Below are positions 23,747 through 37,400 of a stretch of 64,000 nucleotides of DNA, in pieces. The translations under genes and the position numbers were made by a program. Source of the stretch: Leptidea sinapis (Eukaryota; Arthropoda; Insecta; Lepidoptera; Pieridae); NCBI RefSeq assembly GCF_905404315.1, contig NC_066267.1:9872501-9936500 (forward strand), read 5' to 3'. How positions within the stretch are numbered: position 1 is the first letter of the stretch; every line of letters starts with the position of its first letter. The notes under the pieces were generated by a model, which had not been told where the DNA came from, did no database searches, and was given only the letters and a program-made list of their open reading frames with translations.

Positions 23747-24464
23747 TTAGTCTCCATAGTGTAACATAAAGTCAGAGCTGTTCCATTAATAGTTGCCTCT
23801 GAATTTCACGTAACAAATTGCGCAATCAATGGTTATGATCCTCATTTATTAAATCACAGTGCGTTTCATCAAAATGAGCTTGACGAATGGCCCTTTGTGC
23901 ATTTGTGATGATAAAGTTGGAATATTCAATATGAAATTTAAGCACTGAGGCAATTTCCATAGTAGATTGCAAAATTAATCTCTACTAATTCTTTACAACC
24001 TAACATGTTTCCTATTTTAATTATTGATAAAGTTTTCAATATTGATACAATAATCATAACTCTTTTATGTTTTTTTTTAATAGTCTATATAATGAAGTGA
24101 AACTTCTTTAGCAGCGTGGAGCACTTATCTTGGGATATAAAAAGTTGAACTCGCGTCAGTAGACGTTGCCTGATCGAAAATTCGTAATACAGTCGTCGAA
24201 ATTATGGATGAAAGATTTATAGTTCGGCTATTTCAACTAAATAATCATCATTACTACTAGTAGTTACCAAGTAATGTTCAAGTTTTCACTTCTGCCGGCT
24301 ATCCCGGAGTGCAACCAGTATTTTTTTTATTCCCGAAATGTTAATGTAAAATACTTAAAGAGTGCCATTGAGTCCTATTTCTTTTAATGTAAGCTCAATT
24401 TTCCAAACTGATGGTAAACAGAAATGTATCAATAAATTACATTTTTTTAACATTTAAATAATAT

Positions 24465-24741
24465 TTTTTTATGAAAATAAGAGACGAGATACGCAGGACA
24501 TTCATCTGATGGTAAGTAATACGCCCTGCCCATTACAATGCAGTGCCAGTCAGAATTCTTGAAAAACCCAAAATTTCCGAGTGGCACTAAAATTGCGCTC
24601 GTTACCTTGTGACGTTTCACTAGCTACGGCGCCCTTCAGGCGAAACACAATAATGCTTACACATTACTGGTTCACGGTAGAATTAGGCACCGTTGTGGTA
24701 CCCATAATCTAGCCGGAATCCTGTGCAGAGGAGCCTCCCAT
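24465..24741 (-). mobile_element. S1 copy 6
   Basis: Near full length, with a small deletion around the CATCTTATGTCTC block. It lies 600 bp upstream of the first visible exon of the calmodulin-like gene. Confidence 0.72.
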
Positions 24742-25345
24742 TTTCTGAATCAGGCCTACTCTTGGTGTCTTCGTGCACTGCCAGGTGTTTTGGACTAGTG
24801 AACTTCTCGCATTTAGGTCCGTGTTCCAAAATCTGTCTCAATGTGTTATCAGTGATTAAGTGTATTTTATCACTGTTTCAAAACGTGTGCATAAATGAGA
24901 CAAGATACAACTTCACCACGGAATAAGTATTAGGACGCCCTCTGTAGTATGGGCCTAAGCATCAGAACCACGAAATATTGGCTACAACTCTCCTTAGTCA
25001 GCATATTAAGTTTTGCTGGTTTTTAAGACTTTTTCTATCATTTTTGTCCCCCAAAACCAAATAATTGTGAAAACTTTTAAATGAGATTATTCCATGAAAA
25101 ACATCAAGATTTATTTGAGGTTATATTATATCATTCTAGTTAGAAAATGAGGGTGTAGATTAATAGTATTGTCGATTTGATGAAACTGTTCTTTAGTTAA
25201 AGAAATATAAAAAGTTCGCTTACAGTTTATATTATGTGAGTACATACAAATGTAGGTATAGTTAAGCGGTGCCCCATTTAAAGCGAAGTTCAGTTTCCGT
25301 CCAACGTGTGTTGTAGTTTTAATTAAGGTTTGTTTCTGTTGGCAG

Positions 25346-25430
25346 GCTCGGAACAAACCAGCCGACGGTGGAGGTCATGTCAATCAGAAAAACGTAGCTG
25401 GACAAAAAGCGACGCAACCGTGTCAGAAAG
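25346..25430 (+). CDS. calmodulin-like gene, exon a: N-terminal extension part 1
   Basis: The pyrimidine-rich acceptor TTTCTGTTGGCAG is followed by 85 nt reading ARNKPADGGGHVNQKNVAG and on to QPCQK, then donor GTAAGT. The frame upstream stays open to a stop near 25259 but has no ATG, so this is read as an internal exon. It joins in frame to the exon at 27102. No domain is recognised; it is basic and disordered in character. Confidence 0.72.
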
Positions 25431-28400
25431 GTAAGTGTAAGTTCACGGGCATTTTGTTTTAAAGAAGCACACATTATTCAGAACTTCTTCTTCTTTATTT
25501 TATTTATATAATTACCATTTATTTACCAGCGTTCTTATTTCATTATAATTTAATCTGCCAAAATTTGTTAAAGGCAATATATAATGCTGTAAAGTTTGCT
25601 TAAAATAAATAAATATATTAATATTGTTTGTAATATAAGCTCTATTATTGGGATGAAATTATATTAAGACCGTTAATGCATTATAAACTGCTATATAATA
25701 ACTATACAGTATTTTTTCGTGTGTTTGTTGGGCTTTGCCCACAAAGCTATTTATTTGAAATTCAATTAAATTACATAATATTTAAAAAGAAAAGAACAAT
25801 TATTTTCAATTATAGTTATAATATTGTGAACGGTGATTGGTTGCCCCATATTTGACAATATTATTAACTGTCAATTGAATAACCAAAAAAATGCAAATTT
25901 ACCGTTCGTTTCCTAGCTAGATGATCAAACATTTTTTTTTTTCAACCCGCTTATTGATCAATTTGAAAATTCTATTAAAGGTACAGAAAAGAATAGTTTG
26001 TATGCGTATAAGTAGAATTAGGAAGTAATATTTGATTAAATAAAGGAATTGGCGAATGCTTAAAACTATTCGAAACGAATCCAATGTTATATCTTTTGAT
26101 TAGATGCAGGCCCTTAATTAATCTAGCCACGTCTTACGCATTATTTACATGAAAAATTTGGTCTTTACTTGTGATCGAGAGAGAGCGACTTGTTGCCGGC
26201 GTGTCGCTTAGAGCGTGAATGGCTACTGGTTAGGTGATGTGCATACAAAAATACAATATGCCAATTCCAAAAAAAAAATATTTATTCTGTTTCTAATGTA
26301 CTAAATTACAGACATAGATTCGGAAATTCTATGAATTGATATGTATACTAATTACTAGCCGTTCCCGCCCGTTTGGCTGGGCGAATTTTAAAAGCAAAAA
26401 ACGTTGGAATTCGAAAGATAAATTTCGCATCGAATGGTGATAGTTTCATGTCGATACGATCAGTGGTTTAGTTAGCCATGAAAGAGCCTCAAACAAAGAC
26501 CATTTTCAGTGTATATATACTATACCTTTTATTTTTACAAATATGCACTTTATTATTATATATATACCAGCAGTTTTTTATATCATCATAGTTTTAATTA
26601 TTTCTGATGGCCTAACAAAACTGAAATTACGTGGGTTTACGGTTTAGTGTAATTTTATCTGCTCTGAGGATCTTTTGTTGAATTTCATCTTATACATATT
26701 AAACAGACCCATCCATTGCCATTCATTGTCATTGTTTTATGCTCCACCAACAAATACTAAAATGTTCAAAATACTTTTAAATATCGGGCTTGTAATAAGT
26801 ATAATATAAAATTTAATAATATTGATTTACATACTTGTTCGATAAAACAGTTTAAGAAAGTTATTATTAGAGAATACTTGTACAAATAATTTCATTTAAG
26901 TTAGCTATAATCCGTTTTGTTTCTTTTTTGTTTTAAAGTCTTGTAAGTTTAAAATTTTGTTTATCCTCTTTTTTGACTGCTCACATGATATGTTGTATAT
27001 TAGTAGAAACTTTATTGGTGTGTGTACAAATTTTATGTGCATTTTTATAAATGTTTTAATACTGTTTGTTTCCTAAAACTAAATAAATAAATAAAATCCA
27101 GGTGCAGGCACAAAAGGTGGTCCCAAAACACCAGTGAAGCCTTCAGCACAGAAGGGATCCGTGAAAACAGCTCCGCCGAAGCAGGCAGCGGCCGCGGCAG
27201 TAAAGACTCCTCAGGGTAAAAAAAAGAAGGGACACAAGCATCAACAGTATGAGCTCATCGTCACGATCAACCTGGTGAGATGTTCCCTTACATTATTTTT
27301 GCCAAGTCAACTTTATAATTGAGTTTTTTTTTATACAATTACCAGGTCAAATTAGGAATACAATTAGAACGGTATCCTTCATTGCGCTAAGTATTTTTTT
27401 TATGGAAAAGGAGGTTCATACGAGCGTAGGGATGATATTATGTGATTAGCGCCGCCTACATTCTCCTGTAACACCAGAGGAATCAAAGGTGCTTCGCTGG
27501 CCTTGTAGAAAAGTATACGCACTTTTTTTGAAGTGTTCGTCTCGGAAACACCACACAAGGAAGCATTTCACAGCTTTATTGTAGGTGGAAGAACATTCCT
27601 TGAAAAGCGCACTGTGGAGGAAAGGCACAAGGCAAGATGGTGAGAATGGTATTCTAATTTATTACATGTCGTGCGAAGGCGGAAATTGGCGGCAGGAAAC
27701 AGGTCAAACAGATCTTCGGAACACTCCCCCTGATTAATGCGGTAGAAAACACAAATAAGCAACGCCAAGTGATCTAGCTGTTTACAGAGCTCTGGATCCA
27801 TGACAAATCGAATAGCTCTGCATGTGGCCGGCTTGAAGTATTACTGTATTAGTAGTCATTCAAATGTATACGAATAAACTCCCACATCATGTTACTGAAT
27901 TTCCATTATATCAATTTAAGCTTCATACTAAAGAAATTTTAATGAAGAAAGCGTATTTTAAAGTTCAGGAATATACTTAGTCTGACCATAAATACTGTTA
28001 CATTTAATTATAAACAAAATGTTACGTTTGAATTTGGAATCTTTACAATTGAGCAACGTTTTAATAAACAAAATGACCGTATTTATGCTCAAAACTCTAA
28101 GTAAGCTTCCCAATTAGTAGACAGAGTGCAACGTGGGCATTATCCGACTTCAGTGATGGTTTGGGGGGGATTAGCAATGCAGGAGTGACTGAGCCATTCT
28201 TTTGTGAAAAAGGTATCAAAACATCGGCACAAGTGTATCAAGATACCATTCTTGGGAAGGTAGTGAAGCCTTTTGAGTAACACCATCTATACTAATATAT
28301 AAAGCTGCAGTGTTTGTTTGTTTGAACGCGCTAATCTGTTGGGTAGTCCATTTATCGAGGAAGGCTATAGGCTATGTTTTTTTTTTCAAAATTAGGGATC

Positions 28401-31400
28401 CGTAATATAATTGCTATTTTGTAACACAAGGTGTAAAATCGAAAACCTATTTTTGCGTGGCTGCAAAAACTATTGACAATAGAACAAAATGATGTACAGG
28501 CTATAATATATGCAATATTTTATTAATTATAAAACTATCGCGTGAATTATACTTTATATAGCAAAACAACCTTTGCCGGGTCAGCTAGTTTAGGTATAAA
28601 TTGTGTAAATAGTAATTAAATAAAACCTTTAAAATGTACCGTAATATTTTAATTATTTTATAGATATTAATTTACAGTAGACTAAGTAATCGAGAGCTAG
28701 CTTGCCGGGTCAGCTAGTGTTCAATAACCATGAATGGTCCTTCCAGCAAGACTCGGCACCGGGTCATAAAGCTCGGTGAACGCAGTCTTGGTTGGAAACT
28801 AACGTTTTGGAATTCATCAGAGATAAGGACTGGCCGTCGTCCAGTCGTGGTCTTAATCCGCTGGATTATGATTTATGGTCAGTTTTAGAGAGTACGGCTT
28901 GCTCTAAACGCCATGATAATTTGGTGTCCTTAAAACAATCCGTACGATTGGTAGTAAAGAATTTTCCCACGGAAAGATCGCGTGCTTCTATTGATAACGG
29001 GCCGAAACGTTTAAAGGACTGTATTGCAGCCAATGGAGACCACTTCGAATAAGCTTTTTATATTTTAAATTGTTTTATATTTATGTATTAAACAAACACA
29101 CTGTTAAAGTAATAAATGTTAATTGCATTAGAATTTTTTTCTTTATTTCAGTATTTATGCCAAGGCTAGGTATAGATAATAAAAATGTATGGATTACTGT
29201 AAAGGGAGGATAAAACTTCGTGAATTTCTTGACAGTTCTTCTCAGAACAGGCCTTCTGGTAGTCTCTCGAACATGGCTTCAAAATTGACTTTCATTAACG
29301 CACTAATTCTAACTAAATGAATAAAGAAATGTCATTTCATCATTACATTTCATTTCACCGTACTATATCGAGGAGTAGGGGTACTTCTGTACTCCTCGAT
29401 ATGTGTGTCCAAAAGGAGTGTGGATGCGATAATTTGTTTTGGTCTTTAGGGATTTTCTCTCCATTCTGTGATTGTAATAGATAATGAAAACTTTTGATAT
29501 ATTATGATTGATATTGTAACGTGTGAGCCCTACCTTCACAGGCGCGATCGTATCTTTTATTATCCTTTAGTTTTCTAATAAAATTTGAAAAACCTAATTT
29601 TATGAACGATGCGGGACTCGAACCCACGATCTCCGGCGTTCCGTGCCCGTGCTCTAACCAATTGATTAAAGTTCACGGGGAAATACTTTTAAAGAGACTG
29701 TCCACAGTGACAAGGGATATGCACTGTATATGAAGAGCGCTGCCAGCGGAAAGAGCAGTTTTTATGTGTATTGTTTGAAAAGTATCCAAATAAAAATAAA
29801 AGATAAAGAAAAGTTGCGCAAAGTAACTAATACACGCAGACGAAGTGGCGGGTAAAAGCTAGTATTATTCTAACAGAATGTCAGGTGCCATCAATCGAGA
29901 AATTAAAAAATTAAAAACGGGCGAAGGCGGAAAATTACATAGATGATGGACGTTCACGCTCCGTCATTTCGCCGGATGACAGCGCTTCGAGTGTCTTTGA
30001 AGCATCGCCAATTATTAACTTATCTTCTCATTTTAATTTTGAACTAACTGCCATCCGTTGCTCTGGGTATTAAAGCGTTTTAATTTTATTGAGATCTTAA
30101 CTACTTTTTTAATTAAAACAGCCTAAGCCTAGATTTTCTCGTGGAATTTCGTTCAAAGTCCGTTGTTTCAGCCAACTAATGTCTATCTATAAGTATCTGT
30201 TAACGAAAAACGTTAAAAAAAAGTATATTTTTCGTCCCGGATTGAATTTTACAGTTAAACCGACACAACGACGAGTTATAATTAGAAGACAGGACTATTA
30301 TTACTATTTTTGTTTAGCAAACTCGTCTATAGGTTTAAAAAGGAACAATTAATTTTTCAATCAATCAAATAACAGATTATTTGTTGTAAGCCATTATTTT
30401 TTGTGCTTCTTTAACTTCCGTTTTGGAATTGGATCCTCTCAAGAGGCACTACTTTTTTACTTAATACATTTGTCGAGAAGCTTTTTACTTAGGTGCAATT
30501 AGGTACTCCCCGACAATTCCACATATCCAAACTGAAATTCAAATAATGTTTATTAAATATGTTTTAATCTAATTATGTTACATTATACTTTCGTTGTTAA
30601 GTATAATTTTAATTTCAACCGTTGAATCAATATAAATTTCTGAATCTTACAATAATTGTTTGAAAATAGGGCTCATAAGAAGTACATCCCATAAATTCAC
30701 AGTCTTTTTAACCAATATTTTTTTTACAATTGATTATTAATAGTTATTTATGCAACTGTTGTGTAAAAAGGGGTATTAAAACACGAATGTGATAATAGTA
30801 TCACATGAGTGTTTTAATAACTAATTATCAACAGTTCCATACAAGACTTTATTTACGCCCATATGAATCCTCTAAAAGATTCTGGATCAGTTAGCCTACT
30901 GCTAACATTAAAACACCAGTCCTAGTTGCAACCTAATATCATTCATTACTGATTATATACAAATAAACTAAGTATTAATGAAACAATTATTTATTTTAGT
31001 AGTAATTTACATTTTGTATAGTGCAATAATTTAAAATTCACTCGAATATTCTGCGTTTAAAATGAATCGCTCATTTTTTATAAAAAAAAAACAAAAATAT
31101 AGAAGAAAAATGGCGGGGTTTCTTATAATCTACTTTTTTTTCGGCGCGCGACGTTCTGGTAGTGAGGAACGCGCGTAAACGAAAATGTTCTTTTTTTTTA
31201 AATTCATACAGATACCACGCATTGAGCAATAAGAATGTGGCTGTCAGTTGAATCTCTTTGCGCATGAAGGGATCAAAAAAAAACATAGGAGTGTTGTTAT
31301 GAAATTCAGTACAACATTACAACACTCGTTTGGATGATGTAATGGTTATTAGAACATTGGGTGTTTTAATGTTGGCAATAAGCTAACTTATTCAGAATCT

Positions 31401-34400
31401 CTAATAGAGGATTTAAAGCATTGGTGTAGATAAAATTTATTTACGTATTAGTTTATGAGGAGCTCCTGATCTGATAGGTACAAATACAATTACTATTTAT
31501 CACATCCACACATATAAACGCAAGAACCAATTATAACATAATATAATAAAATATCTAGTTATAATATATTTCATTGAATATTCATTACTAGTTTTTTTTT
31601 TATATATAGAGAGACCTGTAGTTGGGTGTTACATCTACACTATTACATAAATAAAATTCGTTCTAAAATCTACCAGTTTTACCTAAGCTCCTTTGCATAG
31701 GATGCCAGGCCACTATGGGTACCACGACGGCGCCTAATTCTGCCGTGAAGCAGTAATGTGTAAACATTACTGTGTTAAATTACTGGGAAATGAGACGAAA
31801 GAGTCTAAGGTGACGAGCTTGAGGTTTTTAAGAATCGTGCATTTCAATGGGCAGGGCGTATCAATTACCATCAGCTGAACGTCCTGCTAGTCTCATCCCT
31901 TATTTTTAACCGACTTCAAAAATGAAGGAGGTTCTCAATTCGTCGGTATTTTTTTTATGTTTGTTACCTCAAAACTTTCGACTGGGTGAACCGATTTTGA
32001 TAATGCTTTTTTTATTTGAAAGCTAGCTTACCGTATGGTCTCATTGTAATTTGGTCCAGATCTGACAGTGGAATCCACGAGAAAACCATAAAAGTCTTAT
32101 ATTTTGCTATACATACGTATCGCAAAGTGGATGGTAAATTTACGAATAACTCAATATCGCGCCAACCGATTTCGATGATTCTTTTTGGATTGGAAAGCAT
32201 ATACTTCAAAGATAGTTCTGATTACGGAATCCATGACAAAGTAACAGAACACTGTCTGTAATGAAATTGCAAAGTACCTACGTTCATTGCTGCATTGAAA
32301 AATTTAGCATATTTACAAATATTTAGACAAATTGTTAGCAAGTGTACTTCAAATTCACTAAAAATCATAAAAAAAAATAACAAAAAAACAACCGCCTTCA
32401 AAAATACTATTCCAAAACATAGATATAATGTGCACTAAAAAGTATACAAATACGAAATTATTTTAATACAATCTATTTAATTAATCTTATTCTAGTTACG
32501 ATTATTGTAAATTTTGGAGCCGATGTCATCCAAGATAGGTTTGTTACTACATACATAGTTATAGGTGAGATGTGCTTGAGTCGTGAGGAGGCGAGAGGCG
32601 AGAGCGGGTCGCGGCGGAAGGACACCGATTCCAAAAATAACAATAATTGTAACTAGAATTAGATTAATTAATTAGATTGTATAAAAATACGAAATTATTT
32701 TTATACTTTTTAGTGCATATTAATCTATTGTTTTGGAACAGTGTTTTTGAAGACGGTTGTTTTCTTGTTAAAAAGTTTTTTCATAAAAAAAAAAATATAC
32801 TAATATTATATAGAGTTAAAGTTTGTGAGGTTGTATTGGTTAATCTCTGGATGTACGGAACCGATTTTGATAACTCTGTTACCAATGTATAGCAACAAAC
32901 GAAGTGTTTTTAATGGTTATAAGGAGTATCTTAGGCTCTTAATTTGAATTTAATTTTAAAAAAAATTATAGCGCGAGAAAAATATTAAAAGTCCATATCA
33001 GTGGCCTCGTAGATGATAACTAAGCGGGTGCAGTCACGGGCGCTGCTTGTAGAGAAATATAATTTTAGTAGTTAATTGTTACAAAGGAACCTTGTTAAAA
33101 TGATTACTCAGACAACCGCTATTTTGGCACCAATGTAGATGAGCCAATGTTGTCACACGTCACGCAAAAATACAATTTAAATATAGAATTAATATAAGTC
33201 AACTGTCACTGTTTGACTCGCGCGTATCACTTGCTAAGAATTAAAAGCAAAATCGAATACAAATTAAAAGTGACGTTCGAAATTTAAATTTCAAAAACCA
33301 ATCATATTTGAGAATTACTAGTTATTCAGTGTATTAAAGTGAAGCAGTTTGAATGTGAATGAGTAACTTTTTAAATTTGATTGCGTGAGTTTCGATGGAA
33401 AGTAAAGCGTGTATGTTTCGGGCAAAGGCACGGTTACGTACAGCCGAGTTTCGGATATTGGAGAAAGTTTTGCCGATAAAAGTTTGAAGCGGGTTAAAAT
33501 TGTTGAGCTTAACGCAGGCAATGCTAGAAGTTTTTGAATAAAAATGGAAAAGACAGGTGCTGATGATATCTACAAAAAAGAATATAGAAGAATTAGAAGA
33601 CTTACGTCAGACTTTGCTACCAGACAGTTTTCTGTATGTATTTTTTTATTTTATTGAGTCATAAAGCGTTAATGTTGATACGGCTATTGATGTGTTCTAA
33701 AATTAGGCCTTAGCAGAACAATTAAAAAGCTCCACGATTCATCTTATATACATTTTTTTTAAATCAAAATTTTAGAAGGGAATTAATAGTTCTGAAATTT
33801 AAGAAGCTATTGTGCATTCTTCCGATTTATAATATTGTTCATTTTGTGAATGTGACCACCAGTCTCACCAGTGGAAGGCTCCTTTGCATAGGAAGCCGGT
33901 TAAATTATGGATACCACAACGGCGCCTATTTCTGCCGTGAAGCAGTAATGTGTTAACATTAGTGTGTTTCGATCTGAATTGCGCCGTAGCTAGTGAAATT
34001 ACTGGGCAAATGAGACTTAACATCTTATGTCTCAAGGTGACGAGCGCAATTGTAGTGCCGCTCAGAATTTTTGGGCTTTTCAAGAATCATGAGCGGCACT
34101 GCATTGTAATTGGTACGGCGTATCAATTACCATCAGCTGAACTTCCTGCACGTCTCGTCCCTTATTTTCATAAAAAAATCAAATCAAATTGTAATAATGG
34201 TCATCTAGCATTTTCTCAAAAATCAAGTTTTTTTTTATATAAGAACATCAGCATAATACAAAGTCACTTGATTGCACTTACACTTTCATTGAATAGAATT
34301 CATTCAAATTTTTAATTTACGGAAATTAATTAATTTGCCGATTCATGCATTCCACATTTCACTGGATATTATTAGTGATTGTAGTGTGGTAATCCATTGA

Positions 34401-37400
34401 CCCAGATTATATTTTACCTATTAACAGATATATAATAATAATAATAATATTGACACACTTTTTTACACAAATTATCTTGCCGCAAATTAGGCATAATATA
34501 GCTTGTGTTATGGGTTGCGAGACAACGATATATTTAATACAATATACATACTTAAACATACATAAATATATATAAACATAAACATCCATGACTCGGAAAC
34601 AAACATCCATATTATATAGAATATTCATATAAATGATTGCACCTACCGGGATTCGAACCCGGGACCTAAGCACTCGGCTATACAGGTCATCGTAATATAT
34701 ATAATAAAATAAATAAATATTCGCGTTTTTACTCGTTGTTAAAGGAAAATTATACTGTTTACAAACAACTACAATATGTGTGAGTAATATTGCCCGTGAG
34801 TTCTATTTTAGTATTGAGCATTAAACATGTGAATTATGCGCTTGGTTTCACAAATCACTCATTAATTTTTGACGAGCCCGTAAGGTAAATGTTACACGAA
34901 GATAGATTGTAAGTTTGTTCATTTTTACAGTCACTTTAAAAAACTTAATTGTAAAAAATGAAACTAAAAAACACGCTTTGGTTGAAAAGATAATAGATGC
35001 AATTTAAATTTTACATCTTTTCCTGCTTTATCGACGGTAGATGAAAAAATTATATAAAGCAACAAAATCTAATGTTGAAAATTTAAAAATGGAATCATTT
35101 TATCAAATTAATGTTTTGTCCTAGGTGCTCGAAAAATCTACGAAGTTTGAACGAATTCTGGCCGTTTAAAGTTTGCCAAAATCGTGCCCAAATGAGTCGG
35201 TTACAAACAAACTAACACACAGGTGAAGCTAATAAAAAGCGTGTAATACAAGAATTAAGTCTTCATTTCATTTCCAGAGTTCCGTTAAAAATGTTCGTGT
35301 TTAGAATAGTAGGTACTTAATTCAATAATCTACATAATTTGAGGTTTCATAAAACCTTATTAAAAGCAATATTAATATGTTTTTTATCACACTTTCTATA
35401 CATATAATTAACTGTACACTCCTCTGATTACGAAGTTTTTATTTTTTACTAACAATTAGTTACTTAATTACTATTTTAAATCTTGTAGCATTTTGTTTTT
35501 GTTTTTGTGGAGGTTTGAAATTCAAATCAATATACTATTATTCAAAATAGTAATACTAATACTACTACCCATTTGAAAATTTATGAGAAACCTGAACAGA
35601 GTTGGCGTAAGGATGATTTATGCTTGACCGAAGTTTTGAAATCGCACGGGGCACAGCTTACGCCTGCTACAGTCTAGCATGTATCATCCGCAAGGGCGGG
35701 TTTTGTCAAATTCACCCTGGGTATTTGTTAAAATAACTACAGTTAAATATCTAACCAGTGGTTAAGACCTCTTTCTGTTCAAAATATAATGTTAACAGTG
35801 GTTGATAATGTTGCCGATATTTAAATAAGTAGTTTTGTTCGATAAATGATTAAAAAGGTATTATTATTATACAAAATAAAGGTTGTTAAATTTGATGTAA
35901 CTCTATATCGAGCTCTATCAACAACTAGCTGACCCGACAGACATTGTACTGTATATATAATAAATAAAATAATGTTTTTATATGAATTTGTCAATAATAT
36001 ATCATAACATCAAAAATTACTTCGTAAAATATGCACCCTGCTGTCGTAATGCAATTGATTCACAGCAGAACTGTCAAACCGTGCGTCAATACATTCTCTC
36101 ATTGAAATTATGTATGGACACATCAAAGGAAAAACAAATTTGTTGTTTTTATTTAATTTGGCAGCATTTTCCTATTTATTTACCTTTTAAACCTTCTCTG
36201 GACTTCCACAAATAATTCAAGACCAAAATTAGCCAAATCGGTCCAGCCGTTCTCGAGTTTTAGCGAGACTAACGAACAGCAATTCGTTTTTATATATATA
36301 GATTTAAAATAGGAGGAGGTTTTTAATTTGTTTGTTATTTAATTTGGTTGGTTATTACTTTAAAAACATAACAATTTATTTTGATTTCCTAAAGCGACAT
36401 CTCAAGTCAATTTCCTAATATGCAAATATTGGTGTTGATCAGATTATCAACTGTAAAGTAGATCCTGTAGTATCCACAACCTGAGAGTTGAACAAAGCAT
36501 ACAAGATTTTATGACGATACGTCACTCAAACGGTTAGCTCAACTCGCAGAGCACTGGCACGGAACGCCAGAGATCGTGGGTTCGAGTCCTGCATCGTTCA
36601 TAAAATTTTGTTTTCAATTTTTATTTGTGTATTAATCCAAAAATTTAGGGTTATCACTTTAAAAACATAACGATTCATTTGGTTGGTTAAAAATTACAAA
36701 GTGTGACTATTGCACCGTTAAAGGTCTCGATTTTAAGAAATCAAGGCCTCTTTATCCAACTAACGCACTATATTTTTTTTATGGTATAGGAGGACAAACG
36801 AGCGTACGGGTCACCTGTTGTTAAGTGATCACTGCCGCCCACAATCTCTTGCAACACCAGAGGAATCACAGGAGGTGGTGAGGATGATATCCAGATGGTG
36901 AGGATGATATCCTAACTTGTGGCGTGTCGTGCGAAGGTGGAATTCGGCGGCAGGAATTAGGTAAAACAGCTCTTCGGAACACACCCCGTGATAAATGCGG
37001 TAGAAGACACACAATGAAGCGACGTCTCTACGCAACGCCAAGTGATCCAGCCGTTCACAGATCACTGGGTCCACTGGTATATAATGTACTTGAGTGTACA
37101 CGAGTACAATTTTTTCTGTTGCAAGCATTGCAAATAGAACGAACTAGCATAGCTCTTATGAACTAACTAACCACCGGCTAACCTAGCCTATGAGTACCTG
37201 GTTGGATATTTTGACTATTGTTTCAATTTTAACAATTAGTTTTGTCAAGTATAGATTATAATAACTAAAGATTATTATAACTATAGATTTTTACCAGTGG
37301 CACAGGATGCCGGCTAGATTAAGGGTATCATAACGGCGCCTATTTTTTCCGTGCAGCAATAATGTGTAAGCATTATAGTGTTGCGGTCTGAAGGGCGCCG

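Larger units (their letters stand above)
9373..25345. other. 16-kb region between the two gene fragments; first exons not located
   Basis: The initiator exons and promoters of both divergently transcribed genes should lie here. I could not identify them, because an ATG-only exon is not recognisable by eye. The region holds many repeats listed separately; 9640-10590, 11570-12540, 17400-17860, 18130-19370 and 23750-24460 show nothing I can name beyond small open frames of random look. Confidence 0.55.

Noticed and set aside
24465..25345. First exon of the calmodulin-like gene directly upstream of 25346
   Set aside because: The frame is open back to about 25262 but holds no ATG, and 25333-25345 is a good acceptor; the rest is an S1 copy and unique AT-rich DNA.
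33950..34315. 121-codon open frame
   Set aside because: It lies over an S1 copy and its flank; similar frames recur at other S1 copies.
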